Below, piece after piece: positions 15,528 through 24,072 of a stretch of 64,000 nucleotides of DNA; the first letter of the stretch is position 1; each line of letters begins with the position of its first letter. Below the pieces are notes generated by a model that did not search any database, was not told the origin of the DNA, and saw only the letters and a program-made list of their open reading frames with translations. Source of the DNA: an uncultured Sinobacteraceae bacterium (GTDB lineage Bacteria; Pseudomonadota; Gammaproteobacteria; Steroidobacterales; Steroidobacteraceae); the NCBI GenBank assembly GCA_937902995.1, contig CALEKY010000142.1:3025-67024 (forward strand). Direction: 5' to 3'. A program made the translations under genes and the position numbers.

Positions 15528-17324
15528 ATGTCTTTGGTTTGCGGTATTTACCTGTTACGTGACAACGCGCAGATCCCGCCCGAATGGGAGCGTCATCTGC
15601 GCGAAAACATCAATCGTGGCTCAAAGGGATCGATCAGCGAATTCCGTGATAGTCGCCTCTTTCTATTGAAGCTGGATCTCGGCGCATTCGATGCGCCAGG
15701 ATGGCATGTCGATGAGCGGCACGTAACTGCGATCAGCGGCGACGCGATTCTGGTTCACGATGTAAACGTACGCGGACGCGCAGACGATCTCGACGCGCTC
15801 GCCGGAGTCGATGTCGCTGAGCTACGCCCTCTTCTTCTTCGCGCTCGGGGCTACTACAACTTGGTGCGCTACGACCGCGCCAGCCATCGTCTTGCGATCG
15901 CAATTGACCGCGTCGGTGTACGTTCGACGTACGTCTATCGCGACGCCAACGTCCTCGTCTTCTCGGGCGCCCTAAGACTCATCGAAACGTTGCCAGGTAT
16001 TAGGCTTACGACCGACCTTCAGGGCGTCTTGGAATCGGCCGCATTCGGTGTGCCGCTCGATGCGCGCACCCAATACAGGGAAGTCAGCTATATGCTCGGC
16101 GGCAGTCAATTGCTGGCTGCTGGCGGAGAGTTGTCTACAGATCGATACTGGAAGTTCGACAGGGATGCTTGCAACGAAGAGCCGACTCAAGACTTGGACG
16201 GGGCTCTCGATGAGCTCTATCGAGAGTTTCAGCGCGCGGTGCGCCTTCGCACCGGTCAACGTAAAGCCGTGTTTTCCGCGCTTAGCGGGGGTCTGGATTC
16301 CCGCAGCGTCACGACAGAGTTGTGGCGTCTAGGACTGGAAGTGCACTCGCTCAACATCTCCTGGGCAGGATCGCAAGATGCAGTCCTCGGGAATGCCTAC
16401 GCGGCAAAGCTTGGACTCAAGCATCACTACGTCGAGCGACCTCTTGAGGAGGCGGGCAACAGCCTCGCACAACGCCTGCAACGTCTCATGGAAGAGAACG
16501 CTTCGGCTTGCGCCGATCTTCCCAGCACACCGCTGCAGCTTTGGAGCGGCAACGGCGGCAGTTTGGGGCTCGGCCATTCGAAGATGGATCCCGAAGTCAC
16601 GAACCGCATGGCATCGGGTGACGTCGAAGGTGCTGCACGACTCTTCCTGGCAACCTTTAAGTTCGGTTTGAGTCCCACGCTGCTCCGCAACGACATAGCT
16701 CGATGGGCCGCCGATCTACCATTCCGCAGCCTGATGAAGGAACTCGAGCAGATCCGTTGCCGCGAGCGCGCTCGTTCACTCTACATCTTCCGAATGGAGA
16801 ACGATCAGCGTCGCCTACTCTCTTTTCATTTCGAACAAATTGACTTGGTACCGTTCGAGTTCATCGAGCCGCTTTTCGATCCGGAGGTGCTGCGCGTCGT
16901 CTGCAAGCTTCCGATGATGTTTTGTCTCCGTCATCACATGTATCACCGTTGGTTGGAGCGCTTCCCAAAGGAGATCCTCAGCGTCGCCTGGCAAGTTTAT
17001 CCCGGACATGAGCCGTGCCCCGTGCCCCTTCCGCCTGGCGTATTCGATCAATGGAAACCGCCACGGAGAGTGCGAAGAGGAAGCGCTTTCGTGCCGTCAC
17101 TCAGGCAAGCGATGCAGTACTGGCGGGAGCGCACACTCTTTCGCAATACGCTTCGGACCGAGCGCGTGATTGCGGCCTACTTGATGAAGGCACTCGAGTT
17201 GCGAGATACGTCGCACCTGCTTAGGCAGGTGGATCTCCTCGGCAAGCCGCTCCGCATCTCTCAAGGAAGGATTGAACTGCCACAGACAGCACCGGACGCG
17301 AGCGTTGCCCGCGCTGCAGTATGA
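15528..17324 (+). CDS. Divergent asparagine-synthase-like protein (Cys not at position 2)
   Basis: A 598-residue two-domain protein. The N-terminal half resembles a class II glutaminase domain but starts MSLVCGIYLL, placing the candidate Cys at residue 5. The usual HRGPD and NGEIFN blocks are not recognisable. The synthetase domain has the PPi loop SGGLDSRS near residue 253, with Arg in place of the usual second Ser. It may use free ammonia or an amine, or need propeptide removal. Its stop overlaps the flippase start by ATGA, so it belongs to the glycan-export operon. It is much more diverged than the homologues at 8759, 37075 and 40288. Confidence 0.75.
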   Translation: MSLVCGIYLLRDNAQIPPEWERHLRENINRGSKGSISEFRDSRLFLLKLDLGAFDAPGWHVDERHVTAISGDAILVHDVNVRGRADDLDALAGVDVAELRPLLLRARGYYNLVRYDRASHRLAIAIDRVGVRSTYVYRDANVLVFSGALRLIETLPGIRLTTDLQGVLESAAFGVPLDARTQYREVSYMLGGSQLLAAGGELSTDRYWKFDRDACNEEPTQDLDGALDELYREFQRAVRLRTGQRKAVFSALSGGLDSRSVTTELWRLGLEVHSLNISWAGSQDAVLGNAYAAKLGLKHHYVERPLEEAGNSLAQRLQRLMEENASACADLPSTPLQLWSGNGGSLGLGHSKMDPEVTNRMASGDVEGAARLFLATFKFGLSPTLLRNDIARWAADLPFRSLMKELEQIRCRERARSLYIFRMENDQRRLLSFHFEQIDLVPFEFIEPLFDPEVLRVVCKLPMMFCLRHHMYHRWLERFPKEILSVAWQVYPGHEPCPVPLPPGVFDQWKPPRRVRRGSAFVPSLRQAMQYWRERTLFRNTLRTERVIAAYLMKALELRDTSHLLRQVDLLGKPLRISQGRIELPQTAPDASVARAAV

Positions 17325-18778
17325 GCATCGAGCGCCAGGCGCTGAGCGGCCTCAAGTGGGTCGCGATTGCGAAGCTGTCGAGCCAGATCGTGAGCTGGAC
17401 GGCGACGTTGCTGGTCATGCGGCTCCTGACACCGCAAGACTATGGTCTGATGGCGATCGTCACCGTCGTTATCACGGTCCTCAGTAACGTTGCAGAGCTC
17501 GGTATCGGAGCTTCGGTAGTTCAAGCACGCGAGGTCACAAAGGAAGACCTCGCGCAGGTCAGCGGCCTCGTCACTCTGGTCAATGTCGCAGTGTTCGCCT
17601 CATTGTGCATGGCTGCACCGATGATCAGCACGGTATACGAGGACCCGGCACTTACGCTGCTGATACAGGTCGCGGGGATTCAATTGCTCATCAATGGAGC
17701 GGCCACGATTCCACAAGCTCTGGCACAGCGCCACATGGAGTTCAAGCGACTAGCCGGCGTTGAAACGGTTTGGGCGTTCTCGACTGCACTAGCGACGCTC
17801 ATCCTCGCATGGCGTGGCGCAGGGGTATGGTCGCTTGTGATCGGTAGCTTGATCGGTGCCGTCGCACGCGCCTCGATGCTCATTTCACACGGCTTTGTAT
17901 GGCCGAGCTTCAGATTGAGAGGCGTGCACAAGTTTCTCGCGCTTGGCGGTGCCGTGATGTTCGGCCGGCTGTCCTGGCAAGTCGTCTATCAATCGGATGT
18001 ACTGATCGGCGCGCGCCGGCTTGGCGCTACGGAGATCGGCGGATACTCGGTCGCGTTGCAGCTCGCGACACTGCCAATGCAGAAGATCATGAGCATCCTC
18101 AATCAGGTCGTACTACCGGCTGTCGCGCGACTTCAAGACGAGCGCGAGCGTCTGCGCACGCGTCTTCTCGAAGGTTGCCGCCTTCTCACGGCCGTCAGCG
18201 TACCGGTTCTATGGGGTATCTCCGCCGTTGCTCCGGAACTCGTTGCAGTCGTGCTCGGAGAAAAATGGGCAGCGGCAGCATTGCCCCTGCAACTCATCAG
18301 CCTCGTAGTACCCGTGCGCATGATCAGCGGGGCTTTTGCAACTGCCAACTTGGGCATCGGCCGGGCGGGACTGGACTTCCGCAACAACGTCATCACAGCG
18401 ATCGTATTGCCAACGGCGTTTTTCGTCGGAACGTTCTACGGCGTCAACGGTCTTGCGGCCTCTTGGCTCGTTGCGATCCCGATCGTATTGGCCTTGAATT
18501 TCCCAAGAGTTGCGCGTGCGCTCTCAGTTTCGATACCGGATGTCGTGAACGCCGTCTGGCGATGCTTCGCCGCGGGCATGACAATGTACGTCGTCGTAAA
18601 TGTCTGTCGCACGATGTTGGGAGCAGTATCGCCATATGCGACGTTGCCGATATTGATCTGCGTCGGCGCGCTCGCCTATCTCGGTACGCTTCATGCCCTC
18701 GACCGCCACATTATGAAAGACATGTTTGCGCTCGTCAGACCTACCCGGTCGACTCCTTCAACTCCCGGTCGAGGGTAA
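17321..18778 (+). CDS. Wzx-like oligosaccharide flippase
   Basis: A 485-residue, very hydrophobic protein of the polysaccharide-synthase/MATE-like class with about 12-14 predicted transmembrane segments. The N-terminus (MSIERQALSGLKWVAIAKLS, then RLLTPQDYGLMAIV) is typical of lipopolysaccharide biosynthesis flippases. It would move the lipid-linked repeat unit across the inner membrane. It overlaps the preceding amidotransferase-like gene by 4 bases and is followed 3 bases later by the polymerase/ligase gene, consistent with a Wzx/Wzy pair. Confidence 0.9.
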   Translation: MSIERQALSGLKWVAIAKLSSQIVSWTATLLVMRLLTPQDYGLMAIVTVVITVLSNVAELGIGASVVQAREVTKEDLAQVSGLVTLVNVAVFASLCMAAPMISTVYEDPALTLLIQVAGIQLLINGAATIPQALAQRHMEFKRLAGVETVWAFSTALATLILAWRGAGVWSLVIGSLIGAVARASMLISHGFVWPSFRLRGVHKFLALGGAVMFGRLSWQVVYQSDVLIGARRLGATEIGGYSVALQLATLPMQKIMSILNQVVLPAVARLQDERERLRTRLLEGCRLLTAVSVPVLWGISAVAPELVAVVLGEKWAAAALPLQLISLVVPVRMISGAFATANLGIGRAGLDFRNNVITAIVLPTAFFVGTFYGVNGLAASWLVAIPIVLALNFPRVARALSVSIPDVVNAVWRCFAAGMTMYVVVNVCRTMLGAVSPYATLPILICVGALAYLGTLHALDRHIMKDMFALVRPTRSTPSTPGRG

Positions 18779-18781
18779 TTC

Positions 18782-20167
18782 GTGAGCCTGACGACGATCA
18801 TTTTCGTTCTTGCGTACCTGACCGGGTGCGTGATGGCGTTCGCGCGCCATCCAATCTTCGGGCTCTGCACATACGTCGCCGTCTTTTATCTGCATCCGCC
18901 CTCGCGCTGGTGGGGAAAAGTGCTTCCGGATCCCGGCTGGGCATTTCTCGCCGCAGTCGTGACGCTCCTCGCCGTCATCGTGCGCAAGGACAAGCCGCGT
19001 CTTGGCGGACTCTTCAAGGAAGGGATTTACATCGGGCTGGGCATTTTCTTCTTGTGGCTGTGCATCCAAGCACCCTGGGCTCTGGATTCGCAAATGCATT
19101 CGGAGCTCATTTCCCTCGTCTTCAAGTACATGCTGCTGATAGCGCTCATGTACTTGTGTATCGATTCCGAGGAACATCTTCGTTACTTCCTGTGGGCCCA
19201 TGTCCTCGGGTGCTTTTATCTCGGGTGGATCGCATTTACTTCGTACACCGGAGGCCGCTTCGAGGGATTCGGCGGACCCGGGATCGGCGACTCCAACACC
19301 GGCGGGTTTCAAATCGTCACCGGCATTCTCTCGGGAGCAGCACTGTTCCTAGCGGGAAAAAAATGGGAACGCGCGGCGCTGATCGGTCTCATGCCGTTCA
19401 TAGTCAACGGTCTCATTACGACGGTGAGCCGAAGCGGATTTCTGTCTGCCTTCCTAGGTGGCATTGCGTTCAACTTTTTCACACCGAAGCGATGGCGGAA
19501 GCTGGTACGCGTACTTTCCGGGCTCGGTGTCGTTCTGTTTCTCGTTCTAGCGAATGACGTCTACTGGTCTCGGATCGAGACGATCAAGATTGCCGGCGAA
19601 CAGGTCGAAGGTGTCGATACCGGTACGAGCCGCCTGGTGATCATCGCCGCGCAGTGGCAAATGTTTCAGAAGCATCCGATGGGCTGTGGGCATCGCTGTA
19701 CCGCGACCCTCAGTCCCCATTACATGGACGACCAATACCTAACCGGACCACCGGGCAACCGCGCCCGCTCGTCGCATAACACATTCATGTCACTCCTGGT
19801 GGAGCAAGGTATACCGGGAGCGCTTATGTATTTCGCGTTCGTTCTCTGGGTTGCCGTGAAAGTGCTATCGGTTTGGCGGCTAGCAAAGAATTCAGAGGGC
19901 CTCATTTCCGTGACCTTTCCTGCAGTTGCCGCTGTCTTGATGATCACAATCGTCGGCGACCTTTTCGTCGATTACCTGAAGCTCGAAGTACGAATGTGGT
20001 TCATCGCTTTGATTTTGATCCTCTCCCGCATGCTGCGAGAGCGAGTCGGTGCAGCCCAGATCGCGACCCGCAGTTCACTACGCAATCAACGCGCAGGGAG
20101 AAGGTCAAGACCCACGGCGTTGGGAAATCAAGGTAGAACAATTCCCCGGCATCGAACCTCGATTTGA
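18782..20167 (+). CDS. XrtA-associated O-antigen ligase/polymerase-like membrane protein (TIGR03097-like)
   Basis: A 461-residue polytopic inner-membrane protein with GTG start 18782, three bases after the flippase stop. It has the Wzy/WaaL large periplasmic loop, with Arg/His-rich SSHNTFMSLLVEQGIPG near residue 330, and the GDSNTGGFQIV region. The family is described as the probable O-glycosylation ligase of exosortase A systems. It may polymerise the EPS repeat or attach the glycan to PEP-CTERM proteins, which are rich in Ser/Thr. The sequence alone does not separate polymerase from ligase. The last 40 residues after the final helix are polar and poorly conserved by eye. Confidence 0.85.
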   Translation: MSLTTIIFVLAYLTGCVMAFARHPIFGLCTYVAVFYLHPPSRWWGKVLPDPGWAFLAAVVTLLAVIVRKDKPRLGGLFKEGIYIGLGIFFLWLCIQAPWALDSQMHSELISLVFKYMLLIALMYLCIDSEEHLRYFLWAHVLGCFYLGWIAFTSYTGGRFEGFGGPGIGDSNTGGFQIVTGILSGAALFLAGKKWERAALIGLMPFIVNGLITTVSRSGFLSAFLGGIAFNFFTPKRWRKLVRVLSGLGVVLFLVLANDVYWSRIETIKIAGEQVEGVDTGTSRLVIIAAQWQMFQKHPMGCGHRCTATLSPHYMDDQYLTGPPGNRARSSHNTFMSLLVEQGIPGALMYFAFVLWVAVKVLSVWRLAKNSEGLISVTFPAVAAVLMITIVGDLFVDYLKLEVRMWFIALILILSRMLRERVGAAQIATRSSLRNQRAGRRSRPTALGNQGRTIPRHRTSI

Positions 20168-20517
20168 ACGCCCATCTGAAGCGAACATCGTGCAAGCCGA
20201 TGTTTGGTCATGTAGTTGCCGGTTCTCGCCATCGCGGTTAAGGCTTTGACTCAGTACCGCTCGGATATACGTCCGATTCACACCGATCCGTAGCCCTTGC
20301 TACGCTGGATTGCAAACTTGTCACTTTGTTGCGCCGCATCGGTCGGTCGTCACCCGACTGTGATGCTCGTCACAGTGCGTTCGACAGAATGCTGTCTTTC
20401 TAAAGAGACAGTTGCGACGAGACGCTGGAGAAACTCTAATCCTGATTCTGTGAAGCACACGCTCCGTATCCGTTCAAGTAGACGGGTCGCGGAGTCATGA
20501 GCGGAGAGGTTAGCCCC
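20168..20517 (+). other. Regulatory intergenic region upstream of the Tat-exported pair
   Basis: About 350 bases without a plausible gene. It contains the CRP-type palindrome at 20357-20376 and a short inverted repeat CTGTCT/AGACAG (about 20392-20411). The ribosome site GGAGAGG at 20503-20509 serves GTG 20518. No convincing terminator for the upstream operon and no clear -35/-10 pair was seen. Confidence 0.5.
20357..20376. promoter_or_regulatory. CRP/Vfr-type binding site
   Basis: ACTGTGA-TGCTCG-TCACAGT is a perfect 7-bp inverted repeat with 6-base spacer that matches the CRP consensus core TGTGA-N6-TCACA exactly. It lies about 140 bases before GTG 20518, a plausible activator or co-regulator position. 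The binding protein could be any CRP-family regulator with that specificity, such as CRP, Vfr or Clp. Confidence 0.7.
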
Positions 20518-21675
20518 GTGAAGCGACGAGAATTCTTGATTGCAAGTGCGATTGTCGGAGCGGGCGCACCGCTACTCGTACGAGCTCAGGTACGACCGTG
20601 CCCGCCGAGTAGTCTCGCGGTCGATGGTGGTTCGCAAGCAACGACTGCGTGCACTGCCGTCAATGACGCTGAAGCAGACTGGATCTTGCGCTCTACGGCG
20701 CCGGGTGTCGTTTGGGCGCATGATTTCCGCAACGATGCGGAAGTCGATGCGTTCCGATGGACATCGGGCTATGGCAATGACCCACGCGCGGTTGGTAATC
20801 CCCGTGCGGGTCGGGTTCGGCGAATCACTACTGACGGAATCACTGGGGGTGGCTGCCTCGAAATCTTCCGGGCAGCAGGCACTCAGGAAACCGGCGCGCA
20901 CTGGTGGCGTCCGCTGTCGCCGATCGTTGGCACCGGAAATGGCAGAGGCATAGATGACCCTGGTGCGAACGGAAAGCTAAAGCCTCAACCGTACGCTGCG
21001 ACGGATAGAGGCGGACAGATTCAGTACTTCGGCGACCGTGGCTTCTACGGCCATCCTAGCTATCACACAGGGAACGTGTTCGACGGCCACGAGTACTACC
21101 TTCAGATGCGGGTGAAGATGGATCCGCGTCGTGCGCAACAAGGTATGCCGCAAGTCGGCAAGCTCATGTACATGACGCGCACCGACCAGTCTCTCACCAC
21201 GCAGGAAATCGTCACATACTCGGGCGGGCATGTTTCGGCCTATCCCACGCGGAATAATTTCCAGATGTATGGTGGCGGCGACAGCAACCCGCTTTACGGT
21301 AAGGCAATCGGTGCTGGCGGCTCCACTGACAGACAGCCGGGAAGCGAGCTTGGCAAGTGCGATCCCAACAACGCGCCGGGACGCTGCTGGGCATGGTCAG
21401 GCGGGTGGGACACGATCATGTACCACTTGATTCCGGGCCGCGACGGTGTTCCCGAGTCCGTGATACGGGTTTATGCCGCGCATGAAGGCGAAAAAAAGTA
21501 CACGAAGATTTGGGATATGGTATGGGCGAACAGATACGGCAGCGGCCATCCATTTGGATATAACGCGATCATTCTTTCGACGTATACCAACAGCCAAAAT
21601 TGTCCCAGCGATTTCTGGCACCGCTACGATCAAATCATCCTCTCGCACGAATTCATTCCGTGCCCTCAGTTCTGA
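20518..21675 (+). CDS. Tat-exported protein, possible jelly-roll polysaccharide-active enzyme (paralogue of 32342-33487)
   Basis: A 385-residue protein with a twin-arginine signal (VKRREFLIASAIVG, cleavage after RAQ). GTG 20518 is preferred over ATG 20497 because of the ribosome site 20503-20509 and because both neighbouring Tat proteins begin at xKRRDF. The mature part has blocks shared with 32342-33487: APGVVWxHDFRN, RRITTDGI, WWRP, EYYLQMRVKMDP, TRTDQS...QEIVT, SGGWDT, KIWD and IPCPQ. The EYY-RVK pattern and alternating beta-like sequence recall concanavalin-like polysaccharide lyases, but no family is certain. It could trim or bind the exported glycan. Confidence 0.72.
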   Translation: MKRREFLIASAIVGAGAPLLVRAQVRPCPPSSLAVDGGSQATTACTAVNDAEADWILRSTAPGVVWAHDFRNDAEVDAFRWTSGYGNDPRAVGNPRAGRVRRITTDGITGGGCLEIFRAAGTQETGAHWWRPLSPIVGTGNGRGIDDPGANGKLKPQPYAATDRGGQIQYFGDRGFYGHPSYHTGNVFDGHEYYLQMRVKMDPRRAQQGMPQVGKLMYMTRTDQSLTTQEIVTYSGGHVSAYPTRNNFQMYGGGDSNPLYGKAIGAGGSTDRQPGSELGKCDPNNAPGRCWAWSGGWDTIMYHLIPGRDGVPESVIRVYAAHEGEKKYTKIWDMVWANRYGSGHPFGYNAIILSTYTNSQNCPSDFWHRYDQIILSHEFIPCPQF

Positions 21676-21700
21676 TGCTGCAAACCGACAAGGTGAGTTC

Positions 21701-22840
21701 GTGAAACGCAGAGATTTCCTCGTGAGCGCGATGGCGGTCGGTTCGGCGGGCTTCTCCGTCTCTAGCCGAGTCTTCGGTCAGGTTCGTCCCTGCCCAGTGC
21801 CGGAACTTCGCGTCGACGACACAGTCGTCAACACAAGCTGCCAAAGCACGGCCATAGAGAACGTTGCAGCATCCCTGAGCCCAGGCCAAAGCACATCGCT
21901 TGGTGACACCGGTCTCTCGTCGGACGCGCTTTTTACGATTCAATGGGCGAACCGCTTCCACTACGACCACTCGCGCGGTCGCGCTCACCTGCTCGGGAAG
22001 AACGCGTCCTCCCAAGGCGGAGAACGCTCTCATTGCATCTACGATGCAGCTTCGAACAAGTGGCAATACGCCATCTATGGCGGCAGTGAAACGGGGCATA
22101 TCTACGAATCGTTCATTTACGATCCGAAAACCGGTACGCCTTACCACGGCATGTGGAGCACCGGCGCCACGCCATTGCGCTATTGGACCGAAGGATCCCG
22201 GTTGGATAGTTGGTCGACCACCAGCACCGCTCCTTGGAACTTCAGCTCAACGAACGCCACCAATCCAGTCCTTGGCTGGCACCCGAACCTTTTCGGCGAG
22301 GGAGACGGCGGAGTACTCGCGATTCGCTTGGTATCCGGCTCAACCGTCGAGCTCGTCGCGTGGCGCCGCTCGAACAACACCTGGAGTCGAGTTGAGGGGT
22401 CGTCGCACAGTGCTAGCGGTGGAAGCCCACAGTACGGCGCAATCGAATATATCCGCGGCGCAGGGTACGCCATTGCCACATTCGCAACCGGAAACACCTA
22501 CATCATCCGCGCAGGCTCGGGTGGAAGGATTGCGACTCCCGAGCGGATCAGCAATCCGCCAATTCAATGCCGACACACCGGGACTGGCAACATCGGCATT
22601 CTGATCGACGATCCGAGCGGAGGCCCTGCTCCTTACATTCTGGAAAAGGGCGGCAGCAACCGAGTCTGGCGGTATGAGGGCGGCCAGTGGCGGCAAAGAA
22701 ACTATACGCATCCTTTGCCGGCGGGCGGGGTTACGAGCAATACGAACTGGGTCGTGGCCTCCGTGTATCCGTTGGGAGTCTTTTGGGGCCGCGACAATCG
22801 CAGCAGCTCACCCTCCATAATCTGGCGTCCCAGCGGCTAA
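21701..22840 (+). CDS. Tat-exported beta-propeller-like protein
   Basis: A 379-residue protein with GTG start 21701 and ribosome site AAGGTGA. The signal is VKRRDFLVSAMAVG, cleaved near FGQ. The first mature residues VRPCPVPELRVD match VRPCPPSSLAVD in the preceding gene, so the two share an N-terminal segment. The rest has repeated aromatic-Gly-Asn blocks (YDAASNKWQYAIYGG, WRRSNNTWSRVEG, VWRYEGGQWRQR) reminiscent of a kelch/propeller or sugar-binding fold. No catalytic motif is recognised. It starts 25 bases after the preceding stop, so the two are probably co-expressed. Function is unknown. Confidence 0.7.
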   Translation: MKRRDFLVSAMAVGSAGFSVSSRVFGQVRPCPVPELRVDDTVVNTSCQSTAIENVAASLSPGQSTSLGDTGLSSDALFTIQWANRFHYDHSRGRAHLLGKNASSQGGERSHCIYDAASNKWQYAIYGGSETGHIYESFIYDPKTGTPYHGMWSTGATPLRYWTEGSRLDSWSTTSTAPWNFSSTNATNPVLGWHPNLFGEGDGGVLAIRLVSGSTVELVAWRRSNNTWSRVEGSSHSASGGSPQYGAIEYIRGAGYAIATFATGNTYIIRAGSGGRIATPERISNPPIQCRHTGTGNIGILIDDPSGGPAPYILEKGGSNRVWRYEGGQWRQRNYTHPLPAGGVTSNTNWVVASVYPLGVFWGRDNRSSSPSIIWRPSG

Positions 22841-22899
22841 TTAGTGCCCATCCTCCGTTCTCGCTGCGCGCAGTGGCCGCGACGCGGTAACCTTTGCGG

Positions 22900-24072
22900 A
22901 TGCATGCACCGACAGCCCCTACCGAACATGGAGCTCCTCGCAAGCAAATCGCTCCGATCTTGCCGTTGTTGGACTGGCGCCCGTTCAGCATTGGTTCGAA
23001 CTTACGAGTTCCATCTGTTCTGAATGTCGGTTCTCCGATCCTTGTGACGCGCGGGGCAGATGCAATCCGTCTAGCCTTACGGCGGATTGCCACGGCACTG
23101 GGAGACGAGGTGCTCGTTCCGGCGTTCCATTGTCCGTCGATGGTGAAGCCTATTCTTGCGGAGGGTGCACAGCCGGTCTTCTACCGAATCTCGGAGAATC
23201 TCGCCATCGGCCTCGAGCACATCGAGCCTCACGTTAATGCGCGCACGCGAGCGATCCTCGTTCCGCATTTGTTCAATCGACTGCAGGATCTCCGATCGAT
23301 CCGAACCTTTTGCGACGAACGCGGAATCGCCCTGATCGAGGATTGTGCCCACGCACTTTTCGGCTCGGTTGGCGGATCACCAGTCGGCAGTCGCGGACAT
23401 TTCGCTATCGCTAGCCCAAGGAAATTCCTTCCACTGGAAGAAGGTGGGCTCCTAACCAGCGCGATCGATGACCTTAATGAGATCCGTCTTCAGGTCCCAT
23501 CGCGGGGACGTTCGCTCCGACTGGTTTTCGACGCTGTGGACCGAGCGACCTCGTACGGTCGTCTGCGTGGCCTTCGACCCGCGGTTGACCTGGTTAAGTT
23601 AGCCGGCCGAGCCGCCCGCCGAACTCAGAACGCAGAGGCACCGCCTTCGGAGTCCGCTTCCCCCAAGGACGACTTTGGCAGTCCGGGCCGCGCGAGCCGA
23701 TTTACGCGATGGACAATGCCCCACCTCATCTCGGAGACACAACTGCGCAAGCGTAGCGATCATTACTTCCGTCTGAGCGCAGCAATCGCCGACTGCACTT
23801 CGATGCGCGTGTTGACCAATGACCCCTATGACCACTTCGTCCCCTACGTCGTCCCGATTTTGCTCGAAGACCCCGATCGTCAGTTCGACCGCCTGAAACA
23901 GCTCGGAGTACCCATGTGGAGATGGGAATACAGCAAATTTGGTGTATGTCCCGTTAGCGATTGGTTTTCGAGGGCACTAATACAGATACCGTGTCACCAA
24001 TCACTGCGCGCGGCCGAGCTAGACGCGATCATTGCCGCCCTGAGATCGGTAGGAGGTTCCAGACGTGAGTGA
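22900..24072 (+). CDS. DegT/DnrJ/EryC1-like PLP aminotransferase
   Basis: About 390 residues with fold-type I sugar-aminotransferase landmarks: TRGADAIRLAL (cofactor loop), DEVLVPAFHCPSMV, EDCAHALFGS (Asp contacting the PLP nitrogen) and the putative PLP Lys in ASPRKFLPLEEGG near residue 180. The family makes amino sugars from keto sugars. The C-terminal half is less canonical, with a charged insertion near 245-265, so it may act on another substrate. It is followed with 8-base overlap by a GNAT protein, a pairing typical of amino-sugar formation then N-acylation. Confidence 0.75.
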   Translation: MHAPTAPTEHGAPRKQIAPILPLLDWRPFSIGSNLRVPSVLNVGSPILVTRGADAIRLALRRIATALGDEVLVPAFHCPSMVKPILAEGAQPVFYRISENLAIGLEHIEPHVNARTRAILVPHLFNRLQDLRSIRTFCDERGIALIEDCAHALFGSVGGSPVGSRGHFAIASPRKFLPLEEGGLLTSAIDDLNEIRLQVPSRGRSLRLVFDAVDRATSYGRLRGLRPAVDLVKLAGRAARRTQNAEAPPSESASPKDDFGSPGRASRFTRWTMPHLISETQLRKRSDHYFRLSAAIADCTSMRVLTNDPYDHFVPYVVPILLEDPDRQFDRLKQLGVPMWRWEYSKFGVCPVSDWFSRALIQIPCHQSLRAAELDAIIAALRSVGGSRRE

